Shown here: piece by piece, positions 21,887 through 34,048 of the stretch
Position numbering within the stretch: position 1 is the stretch's first letter
Layout of the letters: each line of letters opens with the position of its first letter
Assembly (NCBI GenBank): GCA_002917075.1
Contig: NTMA01000122.1
Coordinates: 117,654 to 181,653, forward strand
Source: Hawksworthiomyces lignivorus
Lineage: Eukaryota; Ascomycota; Sordariomycetes; Ophiostomatales; Ophiostomataceae
DNA length: 64,000 nt
Reading direction: 5' to 3'
Translations under genes and position numbers: made by a program
Notes under the pieces: model-generated
Database searches by the model: none
What the model was told of the DNA's origin: nothing
Seen by the model: only the letters and a program-made list of their open reading frames with translations

Positions 21887-23372
21887 AAGCGAAAGCCATC
21901 TGGCGCTTCTTGGACGTTTCTCGCCCATGCCGCGGGGTGTATGATGACCGAAACAACATATCAACAAATCGAGACATGAGAGGCATAGCGTTGGGAGACT
22001 GCTTGCTCACCGTCAAAGACGGTTGTATATATTATTGTACGTCTGCTGTACCGTTTCCATGGTTTTATATAGAATGTACGTCTCGGGATAGCAAAATGGA
22101 CATCTGGTGGCTTGTCAGAAGATGCAATGGAAGATTTTTTGTTTCACGAACCACGACTCGAATGGTGTTCTTTGGGTCCGGAACGGCATGTGCTTCAAGA
22201 GACCAGATGCTATGGGAACCGACCGGCCGACACTTGGTGTACCTTGTTTTGTTGTTTGCGGCTGGAAGACAAGCGACATGCCAATTACACGTGCGACCGT
22301 GAGACCAGAAGAGCTTCAAAAAAAAAAAAACTCCTGGCAGTCCCGTATAGTTGCTCCATGATCGCTATGCAATGATCCGGAAAATCTGCCTGTTTGGGTC
22401 TTAGTTTCCTCGAAAATGACGAATTATTGGTACCTGCTAGTCGATGCTTCCGTGAGGCCCAGTTCGTGGAATGCAGAGAAGCAATCTAATTGCTGCGAGA
22501 GTCAATTGCAACAGCCTCCCTCTGCCTTCCGCAGAGCTTGGAGAGGAACTGGCTTTTCGTCTCAGAGAGGCTGATGGCCACGAGCGGCGTCTGGCGCGAC
22601 CCCGACAGATTTGACCAGTTATAGCAGATTTCTCGAGAGTGTCGCCCAGTTTGGTCGAATACAATATGCCTGCATGAAACTGACCAGCTTCTGCCTAGCT
22701 GCAGCAGCACTGCGCTGCTGCTTTGACCCAGAATGGTGCCTGCTATTCTCGCTAGAGCACCAATTTTGAAAGTCGCAAGCGGCAGGGCTTTTGCTACGCA
22801 ATTTCATCGAGAGAGATAAACGATTGCGACGTGGACGGGGCAGGAGGTGCGAGAGTGCCTTTTCATCCCGACTCGTATGATTTATACATATACGTATGTG
22901 CCGCAGGCAGCTACTAGCAAACCCTTGCTGCAGTATGTAAACAAAATGTCTGTGCTCTATCTGGTCGCTCTAGTGCTGACAGACTTCCCAGTGCCACGGT
23001 ATGCGGCTTGGCCGGCACATCCACTGCATCTTATCTGCATCTCGCAGCCTGCTGCCCGCTAAAGATCGCTAGAGTCATAAATACCGAGTTTTAGGTTTGC
23101 CTCCAATACCATTGTGAGAAGCTCCGCAGAAAAGTGCAGAGAAATTTCTGCCGTACGGGATCGAATCAGGAGCTGGTCTTCTATCGTTCCCGAGAAGCTC
23201 CTAGCCAACGCGAGAGTCCAAAATTTGCTCTTGTGTGAGCTGAAAGTTTTATAAAGTCTGGAATTTTTGCAGTGATAGAATCCGTTGAGTTGTTTTGGTG
23301 GCTCTATGCTAATGAGCCAAAAAAAAAAAAAAAAAAAAAAAAAAATTAAAGGCTCTGCCGCCGGCGTACGTG
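21887..23372. other. Start of gene desert
   Basis: No supported gene. Short frames below 160 codons exist on both strands without recognisable motifs. A 27-nt poly-A run at 23319-23345 closes the segment. Confidence 0.5.
23319..23345. repeat. Poly-A tract, 27 nt
   Basis: An uninterrupted A run immediately before the short coding-like frame at 23373. Confidence 0.95.
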
Positions 23373-23549
23373 ATGAAGTTCGAAAACGATGTCGGATTCA
23401 ACGGCACACAGATGAAATTCCTCAGACACCTGAGCGTTCGTGCCTACGCTCGACGAGCCCGCAAAGAACATATCTGTTCAATTAAATCGTTCAAGACATC
23501 ACGGAAGGAGATGGCGCTCTTTGAGATCAGTGTCTGTGATCAAGGGTAG
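23373..23549 (+). CDS. Short coding-like ORF, unknown
   Basis: An ATG at 23373 opens 58 codons ending at TAG 23547-23549; the frame stays open upstream to the poly-A run at 23345. The product starts MKFENDVGFNGTQMKFLRHL and is basic (VRAYARRARKEH) with balanced composition, unlike the random frames around it. There is no known domain. It could be a tiny gene, one exon of a larger one, or a relic. Confidence 0.2.
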   Translation: MKFENDVGFNGTQMKFLRHLSVRAYARRARKEHICSIKSFKTSRKEMALFEISVCDQG

Positions 23550-25726
23550 ACTAGATGGACAAACAGAAGCCGAGCAGTGCTTCAATCTACACGGAATAAA
23601 ACGCCGTGGGACTAATTGCTGCTTGGCTCGATCAATTGACCAATGGGCAAGACTGCGAACTGGTAAACCGCGTGCCATAGCCAAGGCTCCATCCGTGCTG
23701 TATTATTCGGGAGAAGATCTGCCGCCTGCAGTTCAGAGGAAGAGGCGGAGCGAGGGTGCGGTGGGACAAGGCTCTGTCCCTCATGTATCGCACTGGTATT
23801 GATGATGTAGCTCATTAACGAGGCTTGCATCCGTGCGTGAAAGAGGTTAGGTTCAAAAGCTGTCGAATGCAGCTTTTTGACTTCTCGTTTATTTCTTCCA
23901 GCAACACCCCTGCTGGCTTGTGTTACGCAGATTTTGGGACCAAGCTAAATGTAGAAGCTCGTATACCTCGCAGCGGGAGTGACGGCGAATGTACAACCAG
24001 GGAAATGGGAAATGGGAGGAGAGTGAAGGAGGGGGGGGGGGGGGGAGGCGGGAACTGGCACCAAGAAAAGACCAAATCTCAGAGCGCATACTTTATTCAC
24101 GCAAACAAGCGAGGTATGGTATGTACGCTCGGCCGATTCTCAGAGAGGCTGGTCGGAGGAGATGTTTGCCTGCATGAAATATTGAGCAGGCCGCACAAAA
24201 AAGGAAATGAGGGCCGCTGAAGGAATCGAAAGTACCAGGTTACGTTGCAAAACCTCTTCGTATTCGTTCAGCAACCCCAGGCCCTGTGCTTTGGTTTAGA
24301 GTCTATCGCATTTCATTTTTCTCTCTTTTTGAGAGACTTGCAGATCTATTTCTCGATCCTGCAATTTACATATCGTGCGGTGTTTTCTACAATCAGAAGG
24401 CAATAAAAATATGGTTTCTCCTTTTCCCTCTTTGAAACGCTGCCTCTCTTTGCTAGCTGCTGTAATATCGGAATTCTGGAACATAAAAGTTAAAAAGTTC
24501 GTGGATGTTCCGCAAGTCGCTTTAGCCAAACAGACGTCGTGTTATGCTTTTTTTCAAATGTGCAAATTCCCCAAGGTACTCCAGAAAACATGGTTTTGGC
24601 AGCGGGAAGTGCCGAAGTACAGTTCATCCAGATGACGAGCAGGGAGCAGGTGGAGATGACCAAAACAAATTTCGACAGGGGTGCCGCTGGTGGTGGGTGT
24701 GGCCGCAGACGCCGGCCGCAGAAAGGTGGCTTGCCCCCACTTGGAGGCAGACAAATTCGGCCTCTGTTGAGGAGATACCTCTCAAGCACATCTGCACAAC
24801 TCAAAGAGCACACCGCGCAAAACAACCACACAACAGCGGCAAGAAATAAAGACATAGACACAAGAGCGGCTGTTTCCGCTTGAGACGCAAGAGCGTTTAT
24901 AGTCATCTAAATACGGAATAGTCGTATGCTGTGTTCCGTGAAAAGCTCAATCCAAAAAGCAGAGCCGACGAGGATATCGAGTGCGATGAGGCCTGCTCGT
25001 AAAGACAACACGCAGGGACATTGACTCAACTAGCATCTCAAACATTATACTCTTCTCCAAAGCTTAATCGCGTCTCGGCAAATAACGACTTCCCAGAGAC
25101 TTGACCACCAAGCCAAATCAACTTCATCTTTTCATGCTATGTCTGAGTGCAAACTGCGTTGCTAAGCAGACTCAGCTTAACTGAACAAAGGGATCAAGAA
25201 GAACCAGAATCTGACCAAAAATAATATCAGTATTATATATGAACGACTTACAGTTGAAAAAGATTATGCCACTGTTTCTTTGCAGCGCAGGTCAATTCAT
25301 AATGACACAGTCCGGCATGGGTATTTTCTCAAAGAATTTCTCAATGCGAAGATCTGCAGAATACAAAAGACAGAACCATACAAAGGAAAAGGAGACCATA
25401 CGACAGCATAGGAACGACCCGATACATTTCCATTCAAACGCACATTATCTAACTAGTAAAAAACTAACATACATACGATACATAAAGAGAAGAAGCTGAA
25501 AGTGCTGCAACTGGGGAAGATTGTTTCAGAGAGCTCTTACACCTTTTCTTCCCTCTCTTCATTTTACTTTTTTTTCGGGGAAAAAAAAGTCCAAAAAAAA
25601 AATCCTAAAAGAAAACAAGATTAGTAAGACCATCTTGACAATGGAAGAATTTGCTTTTCTTTTAGTCCTATTATCATCAGAGGCTCAGAAGGTCGACGAA
25701 AAGCAACCCGGCATCTGTAACGGTGT

Positions 25727-25767
<41 letters not shown>

Positions 25768-26264
25768 AAAACTAACAGGTACAGCCACTCGACCTGATAC
25801 ACGCCCTGGATGCCTTTTTTTTTTTGCCTTTTCTTTTTCTGGCATGGGTTGCGTATTCGGGGCGAGAGCTGAATAAAGCGAATGTTTGCTATTCCTGTCG
25901 AGGCATATTTCAAATGCCATTTCTGTAAGATTATTTGTTTCTTACAAAATTAACCTCATTAGGAATCTGTTCCTCAAAGGGCTACGCGTACAATTCGTAC
26001 TCGCTTTCTCCGAGACTCTAAGGCTGGCTTCAATGCTTTGTATTACACATATGGTCTGATTGGTCCTCGGAAGGTTTCTACTTGGGTTCATCTCCATCTT
26101 ACGGACTAAGGCCGCCTTACGGTACTTCACTCGCGGCGAATCATCAGAGACTGACTTGCCTATCTATGCCGCTCTCAAGCTGCTGCTTACCACCTTCTCT
26201 ACATGCAACAAGAGCCTGCCATATTTTCCGCACGAACTCTCAAAGTTAAAACTCTAATAGCCAC
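23550..26264. other. Gene desert, homopolymer-rich
   Basis: No supported gene. Contains a G15 run at 24031-24045 and a 38-nt poly-T at about 25729-25766, followed by a shorter T run near 25815. Base composition is AT-rich at 24900-25500. Confidence 0.5.
25729..25766. repeat. Poly-T tract, about 38 nt
   Basis: The longest homopolymer of the window. Its length in the assembly should be treated with caution. Confidence 0.95.
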
Positions 26265-26313
26265 TGACGCCTATGTGAGAAAGGCTCTCGACTAGTGTCT
26301 CACTTAGGCGTCA
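26265..26313. repeat. 16-bp inverted repeat
   Basis: TGACGCCTATGTGAGA at 26265-26280 pairs with TCTCACTTAGGCGTCA at 26298-26313, 15 of 16 bases, leaving a 17-nt loop. It lies 140 bp upstream of the decayed coding frame that starts at 26452. Confidence 0.8.
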
Positions 26314-26451
26314 TCTTGTCAGCCGTCTAGAAGCCTGGAGACGATAAGACGCCACAATTGACAAATCTACGAGGGCCGCAAAGTTCCTGTCTAGTAGCAG
26401 GAGGATTCATATTTTCTCGCGGGCGGTTGCAACAGTTAAATCCTGGCAGCC

Positions 26452-27285
26452 ATGAAATGTGAAGACGAGGGAAGTTTGGGGGACCTGGTGAATAGGCGTC
26501 TTCCTTGGTCGCCTTGGATCCAATGCCGCAGCGAGCCAGCACCAGCCGTGGCCCGAAGAAAACCACAAAACGCGAGAATTGGTCAAGTGCACAATTGTAA
26601 TTTTCGACGGCTGTACATTTGCAGCTGCCGGCGTCGGCTCCTGAAGGAACAGAATCGCCAAGCTAAAGATTTTATCTAATATGAGGAGATAGACGGCGTG
26701 CGGAGTAATATGGCGCAGTCGTTGAGAAATTCCTGTGTACGCGTCTCCAAAAAGCCAGAAAAGCCATTGCCAAAGAAACTGTTGCTGCCTAAGAGTGATG
26801 CTGCAAAAATAGCGTCGCTATAGACGGATGTTACGTTCCAGGTGGCCTGGACTGCTTGCCACACACGACGCGTTCCGGATGTCGGAAACCGCAAAAAGTC
26901 CTTCTCTAATATTATAGCGATATAGAAGACGGTATTATCGCAATCAGCACATCCGGTAGATCCTGTAGATTTTCTAGAAGCCCTTGCAAAATCCAAAAAG
27001 ACCTAGTTATCTGGAACGTTGAAATGTTACCTTGGAGAATACTTGGGGCCGCAACGACTATGGCTTGACATATCTGGCGTTAATGCAGCTTTGTGCTCTG
27101 CACAACTGCGGCCCACACACGTATGCCAAACAAAATATGCATCAGCACTCTTGTTCAGCAACATGGGGCTGTTCACAAATGCTCATCGGTCTCCTTGTGA
27201 AGATCTTCTGCGCTTTGGCCTCCTTCGGCTTATTCTGTCTGGATGGGTGCTTCTTTGCGATAAGATACGACACCAAAATACATAA
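26452..27285 (+). pseudogene. Decayed coding frame of unknown family
   Basis: A single frame of 278 codons from ATG 26452 to TAA 27283 has only four internal stops: TAA 26677, TAG 26821, TAG 26923 and TAG 27004. About 13 would be expected by chance. All four could come from Gln codons by one C-to-T change. Composition between stops looks protein-like (for example VSKKPEKPLPKKLLLP and TFQVAWTACHTRRVPDV). I do not recognise the family. The end of the frame overlaps another open frame (27032-27436), so the 3' part is uncertain. C-to-T decay is what repeat-induced point mutation does to duplicated DNA, which is one explanation. It may instead be chance. Confidence 0.35.
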
Positions 27286-28877
27286 CCCTGAAATGCTCTT
27301 CTCTTCTCTTGCAACCCATAGCTTGGTTTTTGGGTGTCTGCCTGTTTCACGACACCTCCTCCTCGGAGTTGTCACTCTGAAGAACCGGTCCAGAGGCTCT
27401 GCTGCATTCTTGACCGCTCCAAATGGTGCCCACTAGCAAAGATTAAAAAAACCCACCTTTTTTTATTATTTTGACACTATCTTAGTGCAATAGAAACCTG
27501 GACCCTTGCTTGGCATACTCGGCAGGCAAAGACTGGGCAATCCAACACCTTGTACGGAGTCCAAGATGAGGAGTCTGCTTTGCGAAGGCAAAATGAGCAT
27601 GTAGAAACTAACCAATGCTTCCCTTCCACATGTATTGTGGAGGCCGGCTTGTCAAACCACCAGGATCAAAGTCACGGCACGGTGAGCTTGCGTCGCCTCA
27701 CTTTTTGTATCTAGTATACTTGGGCGCGTATACATGCAAAAATGCATCTGCTAGAAGGCGTTAGCTCGCTGCCTCTTGGGTAGATGATAGGTTCACAGAG
27801 ATAAAGGAGACTTCAGGCGTAAAAAGGCGTCCATCGCTGTTACCCTGGCTCATATGTCTTGGCCAGTAGCAGAAGGTGACGGAGACAGGAAAGAGTAGCT
27901 GAAGACGAAGCGAAGAGCGGTGGGCGTCTGTTTTGATAGACCCCTAGTAGTAAAAGATGAGAAGATGTGTGGGCGATGTGGGAGTCAGAGGCGATGGAAG
28001 AGGACGGAGGCGAAAAGGGATATCCATGAAGTTGGGTGGCATCGATCGAAGCTCTGAGCTGGTCTTAGCCATACACGTGCCCATTCACATGTGTGACATC
28101 TCAACTTGTAACGACTCAGAGCCCCTGAGCACCAAATTCGGTGAAGCCTACATAAGTACTACCGATATAGCTTAAGGATGCTTTGTTGGATGTAGTTATG
28201 TAGAGCGGACGTACGATGAGTGTGCCGACCCTTTTGACTCGGTAGGCTATGCTAGTACAGACCGGGGACCTTGAGGAATAATTGCCACCAGAATTAAAAA
28301 ATATGAAGGCTAGGAAACATGATTGGAAATTCTTGATCTTTAAAGTATTTGTCAATTGTTCTAGATAATGGCTTTTGTCTAGGGGCAAACCTCTCGTAGT
28401 GAAGAATACGATTTGAGGCTGTCAAATTCTGCTGAACAACAATCCAATCAGATTCAAAAGCAAGGCAGCTTCTTCATTCTCCTGCCTTCTTAGAGTAGGT
28501 ACAGAGTATAAAGGGTGTTGGCCTTTCCGCCACACTCTCTAAATTCTGGCTTGTCCTCCTTTTCAGACGCACCTCTTCTCGGCACAGCTCAGTGCTTATT
28601 GGGGGCCTCAATTTTTCTTTTCAGCCTACCATGACACTTTCAGCTAGCAAAGAAAAAAAAAAGAAAAGAAAAAAGGAATCTTCGAATCTAATTTCGCCTC
28701 TTGTCCCTTTCCTACCAACCTCACGAAAAGGGGACCGACAGTGACAAATAAATACAAATCGATGACCAAGGCTCGCTGAACTCGAGAACATTCACAATGG
28801 CCCCTTTCGTTGTTTGAATGAAGTGTGATGTGACAGCAGAAGCCTGGCTGTTTTTGAATTAGTGCATCGTATGCCCC
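27286..28877. other. Gene desert
   Basis: No supported gene. A minus-strand open frame at 28388-28116 lacks an ATG start and any motif. Confidence 0.5.
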
Positions 28878-28936
28878 TGGATTTGAACCAAGGTATAAAT
28901 AAAATGAAATTTCCTCTACCCCTTAACCAGCGGCTT
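28863..28936 (-). other. tRNA-like pol III promoter pair, degenerate
   Basis: On the minus strand an A-box-like TGGTTAAGGGGT (28929-28918) is followed at tRNA spacing by a perfect B-box core GGTTCAAATCC (28889-28879). CTTGG/CCAGG gives a 5-bp T stem around TTCAAAT. The flanking seven bases do not pair as an acceptor stem, the anticodon stem is poor, and no T-run terminator follows. It could be a decayed tRNA or a tRNA-derived fragment rather than a working gene. Confidence 0.25.
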
Positions 28937-31900
28937 CGCATCTGCTCATCCTCGCACCCGCCATTCCCCTGCCTATTAGAGTCTTTTTCCACACACAGGA
29001 TGATTGATTCGATCGCCTTCAGCAGATATCCTGATGAATACTGCAAATCTTACGACAATCATGAATCTGACTGCCGAGCGTTCTCCACAGGCGCCCATCT
29101 CTGTTGCTACAGTAGGAGCACCATGGCAATTGAAATAAGTACTGCATTTTCCTCTTTTTTTGGTCTCTCTATTTCTGCTTTCTTTCCTTTTTTTATTGCT
29201 TCTTCTCATTGCTTTTTTGGTGGAGGTGTTCTCTGCTATTCCTTCTTAGCGCGAAGGTAATAAGCCATGGATGCTGGAGGGGTTGCAGAAGGAAGAACAT
29301 CAAGATTTGGACCGGCGAGAAGCCGTTAGTCCGAAGCCGACCTCGGACGAATAGTTCTGCCAAACGGAAGCTTTCATGCCCAACATGATCTTGGTCAAAT
29401 AACGAGTGGTAGTATCGACATTGCATGGAAACGGTTGCAGTCAATCACACCAAAAACAAGATCTAAGCAAGTGCAGCCTGACTTCCTAGGAACCCCCCCC
29501 CCCCCCCCCCCCGGGAAAAAAAAAAAAAAAAAAAAAAGCTGCGTGGCGTATATAAGAGCCCGCTTAAATTATCCAAAGGGGCCTTGGAACCATGGGAAAT
29601 TAACCCAGTTTTGACTAAAAGATCCAGCCAAATTATCGAGGGGTATATGATCTGGAAAGATGAGACGACTGAATGGCACCTTAGGGGGGGGGGGCAAAGA
29701 CACGGCAGCTGTGGATTAAAAAAAAAAAAAAAAAAAAGAAAGAAAGAAAGCATGAAAGAGAAGAAAGTCTTTCTGCATAGGAGCCAGAAAGAGGTTTTAT
29801 ATGATAGGAAGGGTTCCCTAGCCTCACGAAGGATAATAAATATTCTGAAGGGTGTTAAATTCCTGCACTAATAAATCTTTCACAATATCAACAGTTTCTA
29901 TCCTTTCCATATTTCGTTGATGTTGACCACATCTATTCTTTCTCTGTCCGCTCTGTCGACTTTTTTCGCTCTTGTTGTTGTTTCGTACAGGTTTGACCAC
30001 CAGGCGCCTTTAACGTCACTCTAACTGAATATGCAGATTCCAGCCCTTTTTGATCATCTATGTTGAATAGGTGAAGATAACGAACAAGGCGACAATACTT
30101 TGGGATTCAATCTAGGAGAAGGGAAGAGGTGAACCGAGCAAGGGGTGATAAGGTAGGTGAAAGGGAAAACATAAAGGAGAATAGGAGATCACAGAAAAGA
30201 ACACCTCAGGAACGCGCAGCTGGTGTGGCTTCAGAGGCAGCCATTCTTTGTAGGATGGGCTAGTGCTCGGACAAAGTAATATTGGTTTCCATGATCTAGG
30301 ATCAATCTGACAAGGCTGCAGCATGGGGCCTGCAGCATGGGGAAGCTATTGGCCTATGCCGCGATCTACGCTAAATTCGTGCGCGACTAACTTGAGCACG
30401 TCGAGCCTTTCTTGCTTTCGGATCGCGCCGTTCGCCTCCCTATTCTCCGCATTCCAGGTCGAGTTGGTGTCATACCTAGACTCGGCCGAGTTGTTCTTTT
30501 GTCCGTCGTCACTAAGGTAAACAGCAGGTTTTGTTAGTCATGGTAGTGCCATAATAATCTCGCCGCAAGAAAGAAAGAAAGAACAAATAAAAGGGAACGG
30601 TAAAAAGTTTGCATCCTGTTCCCATCGTCTCTTAATTGTCTTCTCCCCCCTTTTCATTTTGGATGTGATTTTTCCGCTCCTGCTGTCACCTTCCACTCAG
30701 GGAGTCGTTTACTGTCGACCTCCCTTACTTGAAAACTCTAGCATATATAGCAGTTGCCTCTGCCAGCGAATTCCATCCTCTCTTTTTAATCCCTGCACCT
30801 CTTCATTGCTCAAGCTTCCATCCTTTTTATCCTTGTTGTTTTGTCTTTGCCTCTACCTCCATACTTTTTTTTTTTCTTTGCCCGCGTTGAACTTCTTCAT
30901 CGAAGGTGAAGGTGAAGGTGTCACGTACCTTATGACGGAGCCTTGTTGAGGCTTTGTTGAAGAAGGGTCGGAGCTGTCGTCCGTGTTGGTGGGGGAGTTT
31001 CCTCCCGACATGTTGTCGTGTGCCATTGTTCAAAGACGGAATTATCTCTAAAGGAGTCTTTAGTCAGCATCTCCCTGTCCTTGTTTGTGCCTAGCAGAGC
31101 GTGGATTACCAACGTTTATGCGGAGAGGATGGATGTGCGAAGACCTTTTGGGTTTTCTTTTCTCTGATGTGGGAGAGCGGTGCTGACGGATGGCGGCGCT
31201 TTCAGCCAGACGAGAGTTGAGGATGAAAGATGAATAAGAAGGCACAAGTAGATGGAAGAGGTAGTTGATGGCAGAAAAGAAAAGGAAGATGGGACGCGAG
31301 TCCTGAGGATGAAGGGTTTAAATACACACAATCCGCGGCTAGTGCCAGAGGAAGACAGAGAGACATTTCACTATCCAGGGGCCCGCAGTCGGTGGCAACT
31401 ATAGACTTTGACAAATGTCGAGATACGTACATCCATCACCGTGTTTGTTGGCGGAAGACTAAGACTAAAGAAAGAATATGAAAGAAAAGTGGAGCGATGG
31501 AAACCATCCGAAGCGACGTCGACAGCTCGAACCAAAGCTACGAACCAATAGACGTCCTGGACTCAGTATACTCTGTATTTTCTGGAAGGACGGTGTACAA
31601 GTACAGGGGTAATGCCATCTATGGATTGGCGGACTTGGGACTAAGGGCTTGCTGCGGCCTGTGTACGAGTGGAGCTGGCGGATGGCAGCCGGTCCTTGCG
31701 GGCACCGTGATCCGGTTGAAAAGAAGGCAAAGGGAAGAAAGCAGGAGTGCAGAATGATAGCTCTTGACGTGGCAAAAGGAGATATGGAGCTCAGCACATG
31801 GGCAGGCAGTGCTTGCTGGTGCCGGCTTACGAGGAACCGAAATTTGTTGGAAGGACGGAGCTAATGGAACAAACAAGATGAGGCGAGACAGGAGTGCCAC

Positions 31901-33534
31901 GCACCTGCGAGGTGAAGCAGATGCTTAGCCTTCACCGACGCCGACCCATGTTCTTCGTCTCTTCTACAATACGCGTCTAGGAAAATTGAGAACAGAAAAT
32001 GAAATCGAACGGGCCCAGAGATGGCCTTTTCTTCTAGGATGGATAACGAGTCGGAGAAATAGTCGCTTCGGCAAGCAGGAGCTTGCTAGGGGAGTTTGTT
32101 GGGAATCGCGAAAAGGACCATCGCCTTGTCAGATTGTCGCCTTAACAAGCAGGCAACAGTGCTAGGGTGTAAACATGTTTGTGAGTCCCACCGGCTACGG
32201 TTGAGAGCGACGTGTCTGATCGGTCGAAGTACCTGTTGCTACCTCCGTTAGTGCGGTTTTTAGGAATTATTCCAGGAGGTCAAGGGAACCCAAGAAGAGA
32301 ACTGAAACGACTTGGTAGAAGAGAATAGAAGAAAGGAAATGATCCAGAGCTTGCTCATGTGACTCACTGCCTGGATACTGCGCCATGGGCTTTTCTTCGG
32401 TGGAGGATACTCTGGCCGACATTTTTGGTTTATTCAATTGCGTGCCTTGGCAGGCATACACGCCTCTCTGGTTTTTTGCCACGCAGGTGCGAGTGCAAAG
32501 TGCGAGTGCAAAGTGCACCAGAACAGACAAAACCTACGGGGTGTGAGAAGGATCAAGAAAAAATCATTGACGAAGAATGTGAAAAGGGGACCTGAAAAAA
32601 AAAAAAAAAAAAAGACGAGGGGAAAAGGGGTTTTAATCTTTGTTTTGGACCCAGAAAGGAAGATGCAGTTTATTTTGTTGTGTAGGCTGGGACCTGCGCG
32701 ATCCTTAATCCTATCACACCCTTCTTTTCTGTTATGTCTTTTCTCGGCAGCTCACTGCATCTTCGTCGGTGCATATTTTTCTTTTTTTTTGCACTCGTGT
32801 TTTCTTCTGCTTGGATCAAAAGGTTGAGATGCTTGCGATGCTGTCCTGCATTAGGAAGGGGAGGGGTTTGTGTGGTTCGCCGGGTGTGCGTGCCTCCCCA
32901 TGAATATTCGCCCCCTAGACGCCTTATTGTGGATGGTGGAGGGGAAGAGCTGTCATTTTCTTTGCCTGGTAAGGAAAAGAAATCGAAAGGAGAAATGCAA
33001 TCTTCCGTCACAAATGCGAGAACCGGAGCGAAGCCATAGGATTTCTGTGGTGCGCGAGAAAGAAAGAAAAAAATGAGATAGCCAAACATGAAACAGATAA
33101 GAGAGAACAGAGGGAAATGAGAGGAACACCACGCCTCCTGTGACGCTCTCGGAAATTTGGCAAATCATTTTTATTCTACAGAGGCCATTTACTGCATCTC
33201 AAGGGACCCAAAAGCAGACCTGCTTGCAACTCATCCCTCATCTGGCTTTCAGCCCGCCGCACCATTGCTCTTCTTAGCATAGCCCGCTTTGCGCATTTGC
33301 CTCGTTCCTTTTTCTGTCCGCGCGGCATCCGCACTTTTGCATACATACACGTACTCCGTAGTTCTCCTACCACTCGCTGTTCTTTCTTTGCTCCACTCCT
33401 AGTAAACCCTTCTCTCAACCCTTCCTAGCGGCAACTAGTGCAATAAATATAGCCATAGAGAGATAGGGCGAGATAGAGGGAGAGATAACAATAAATCTGA
33501 AAGGCAGGTTCTTGGGATCAAGATTCAGAAAATG
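28937..33534. other. Gene desert with homopolymers
   Basis: No supported gene. A short tandem of CCTGCAGCATGGGG occurs at about 30316-30342, a tandem GCGAGTGCAAAGT at about 32486-32513, and a CT-rich promoter-like stretch at 30610-30890 with no gene following that I can see. An 86-codon plus frame at 31497-31757 (start METIRSDVDSSNQSYEPID) has protein-like composition but no domain. Confidence 0.45.
29493..29537. repeat. C20-GGG-A22 homopolymer junction
   Basis: A run of 20 C at 29493-29512 is followed by GGG and then 22 A at 29516-29537. Another G10 and A19 run occur 150-200 bp downstream (about 29683 and 29719). Confidence 0.9.
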
Positions 33535-34048
33535 TTAGATGGTGAATTCGTCTCCAACGCTGCAGGTTTGTGGTGGGGGCATATCTTTCTCCATGTAGTT
33601 TAGCGTTAGCGCTCCCTGCGACAGTAAAAGATTTGCAGGCTCCGGAAGCTACTCCGTGCGGAACGTGTGGACTAGCTCGTACACGATCTCAATGGCGCCG
33701 TTGGTGCTCCGTATTTTAAGCGTAATATGCCCCATCCAGCTTTATTTCTAGGCGGATTTGCAGAGCAGTCTAGAGCAGCTCAGGTTGCATTCCAGTCTCG
33801 GGCATATGCCGAACCCTTCCAGCCAACTTTGCTGCCTCAGTGTGCTGAGGACAAGGTAGGATTTTGGGGTCAAAATATCGTCTCGCTACGTATTCTACGA
33901 GTACGAATCTGATATTGCTTTTAGCTTCCTTGCCGTCCGATTCAGCTGAGTTTCCATGCCAAGTTTAGACAGGTGTCATCGGCTCCACTCCCCGAATCTG
34001 TACGCGTACCTCGTATGTATGGAAGACCTGTCTCGGAAATGCAAGCAC
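33535..34048 (-). pseudogene. Decayed protein-coding gene fragment, family unknown
   Basis: The minus strand reads about 170 codons with protein-like sequence from 34048 to the TAA at 33537-33535. It is broken by TAA at 33967, TAG at 33772, TAG at 33651 and a one-base shift at 33721. Segments on either side of each break keep the same character, for example VFHTYEVRVQIRGVEPM, IRFVLVEYVARRYFDPK, LEIKLDGAYY, then after the shift LKIRSTNGAIEIVYELV and LTLNYMEKDMPPPQ. Each stop could come from CAA or CAG by a single C-to-T change. The family is not one I recognise. No start was found: an in-frame TGA lies just upstream at 34051-34049, so the 5' part is missing or in another exon. Confidence 0.6.

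Noticed and set aside
23150..23225. ATTCGATCC-like B-box on the minus strand
   Set aside because: T stem does not pair and no A box lies at the right distance.
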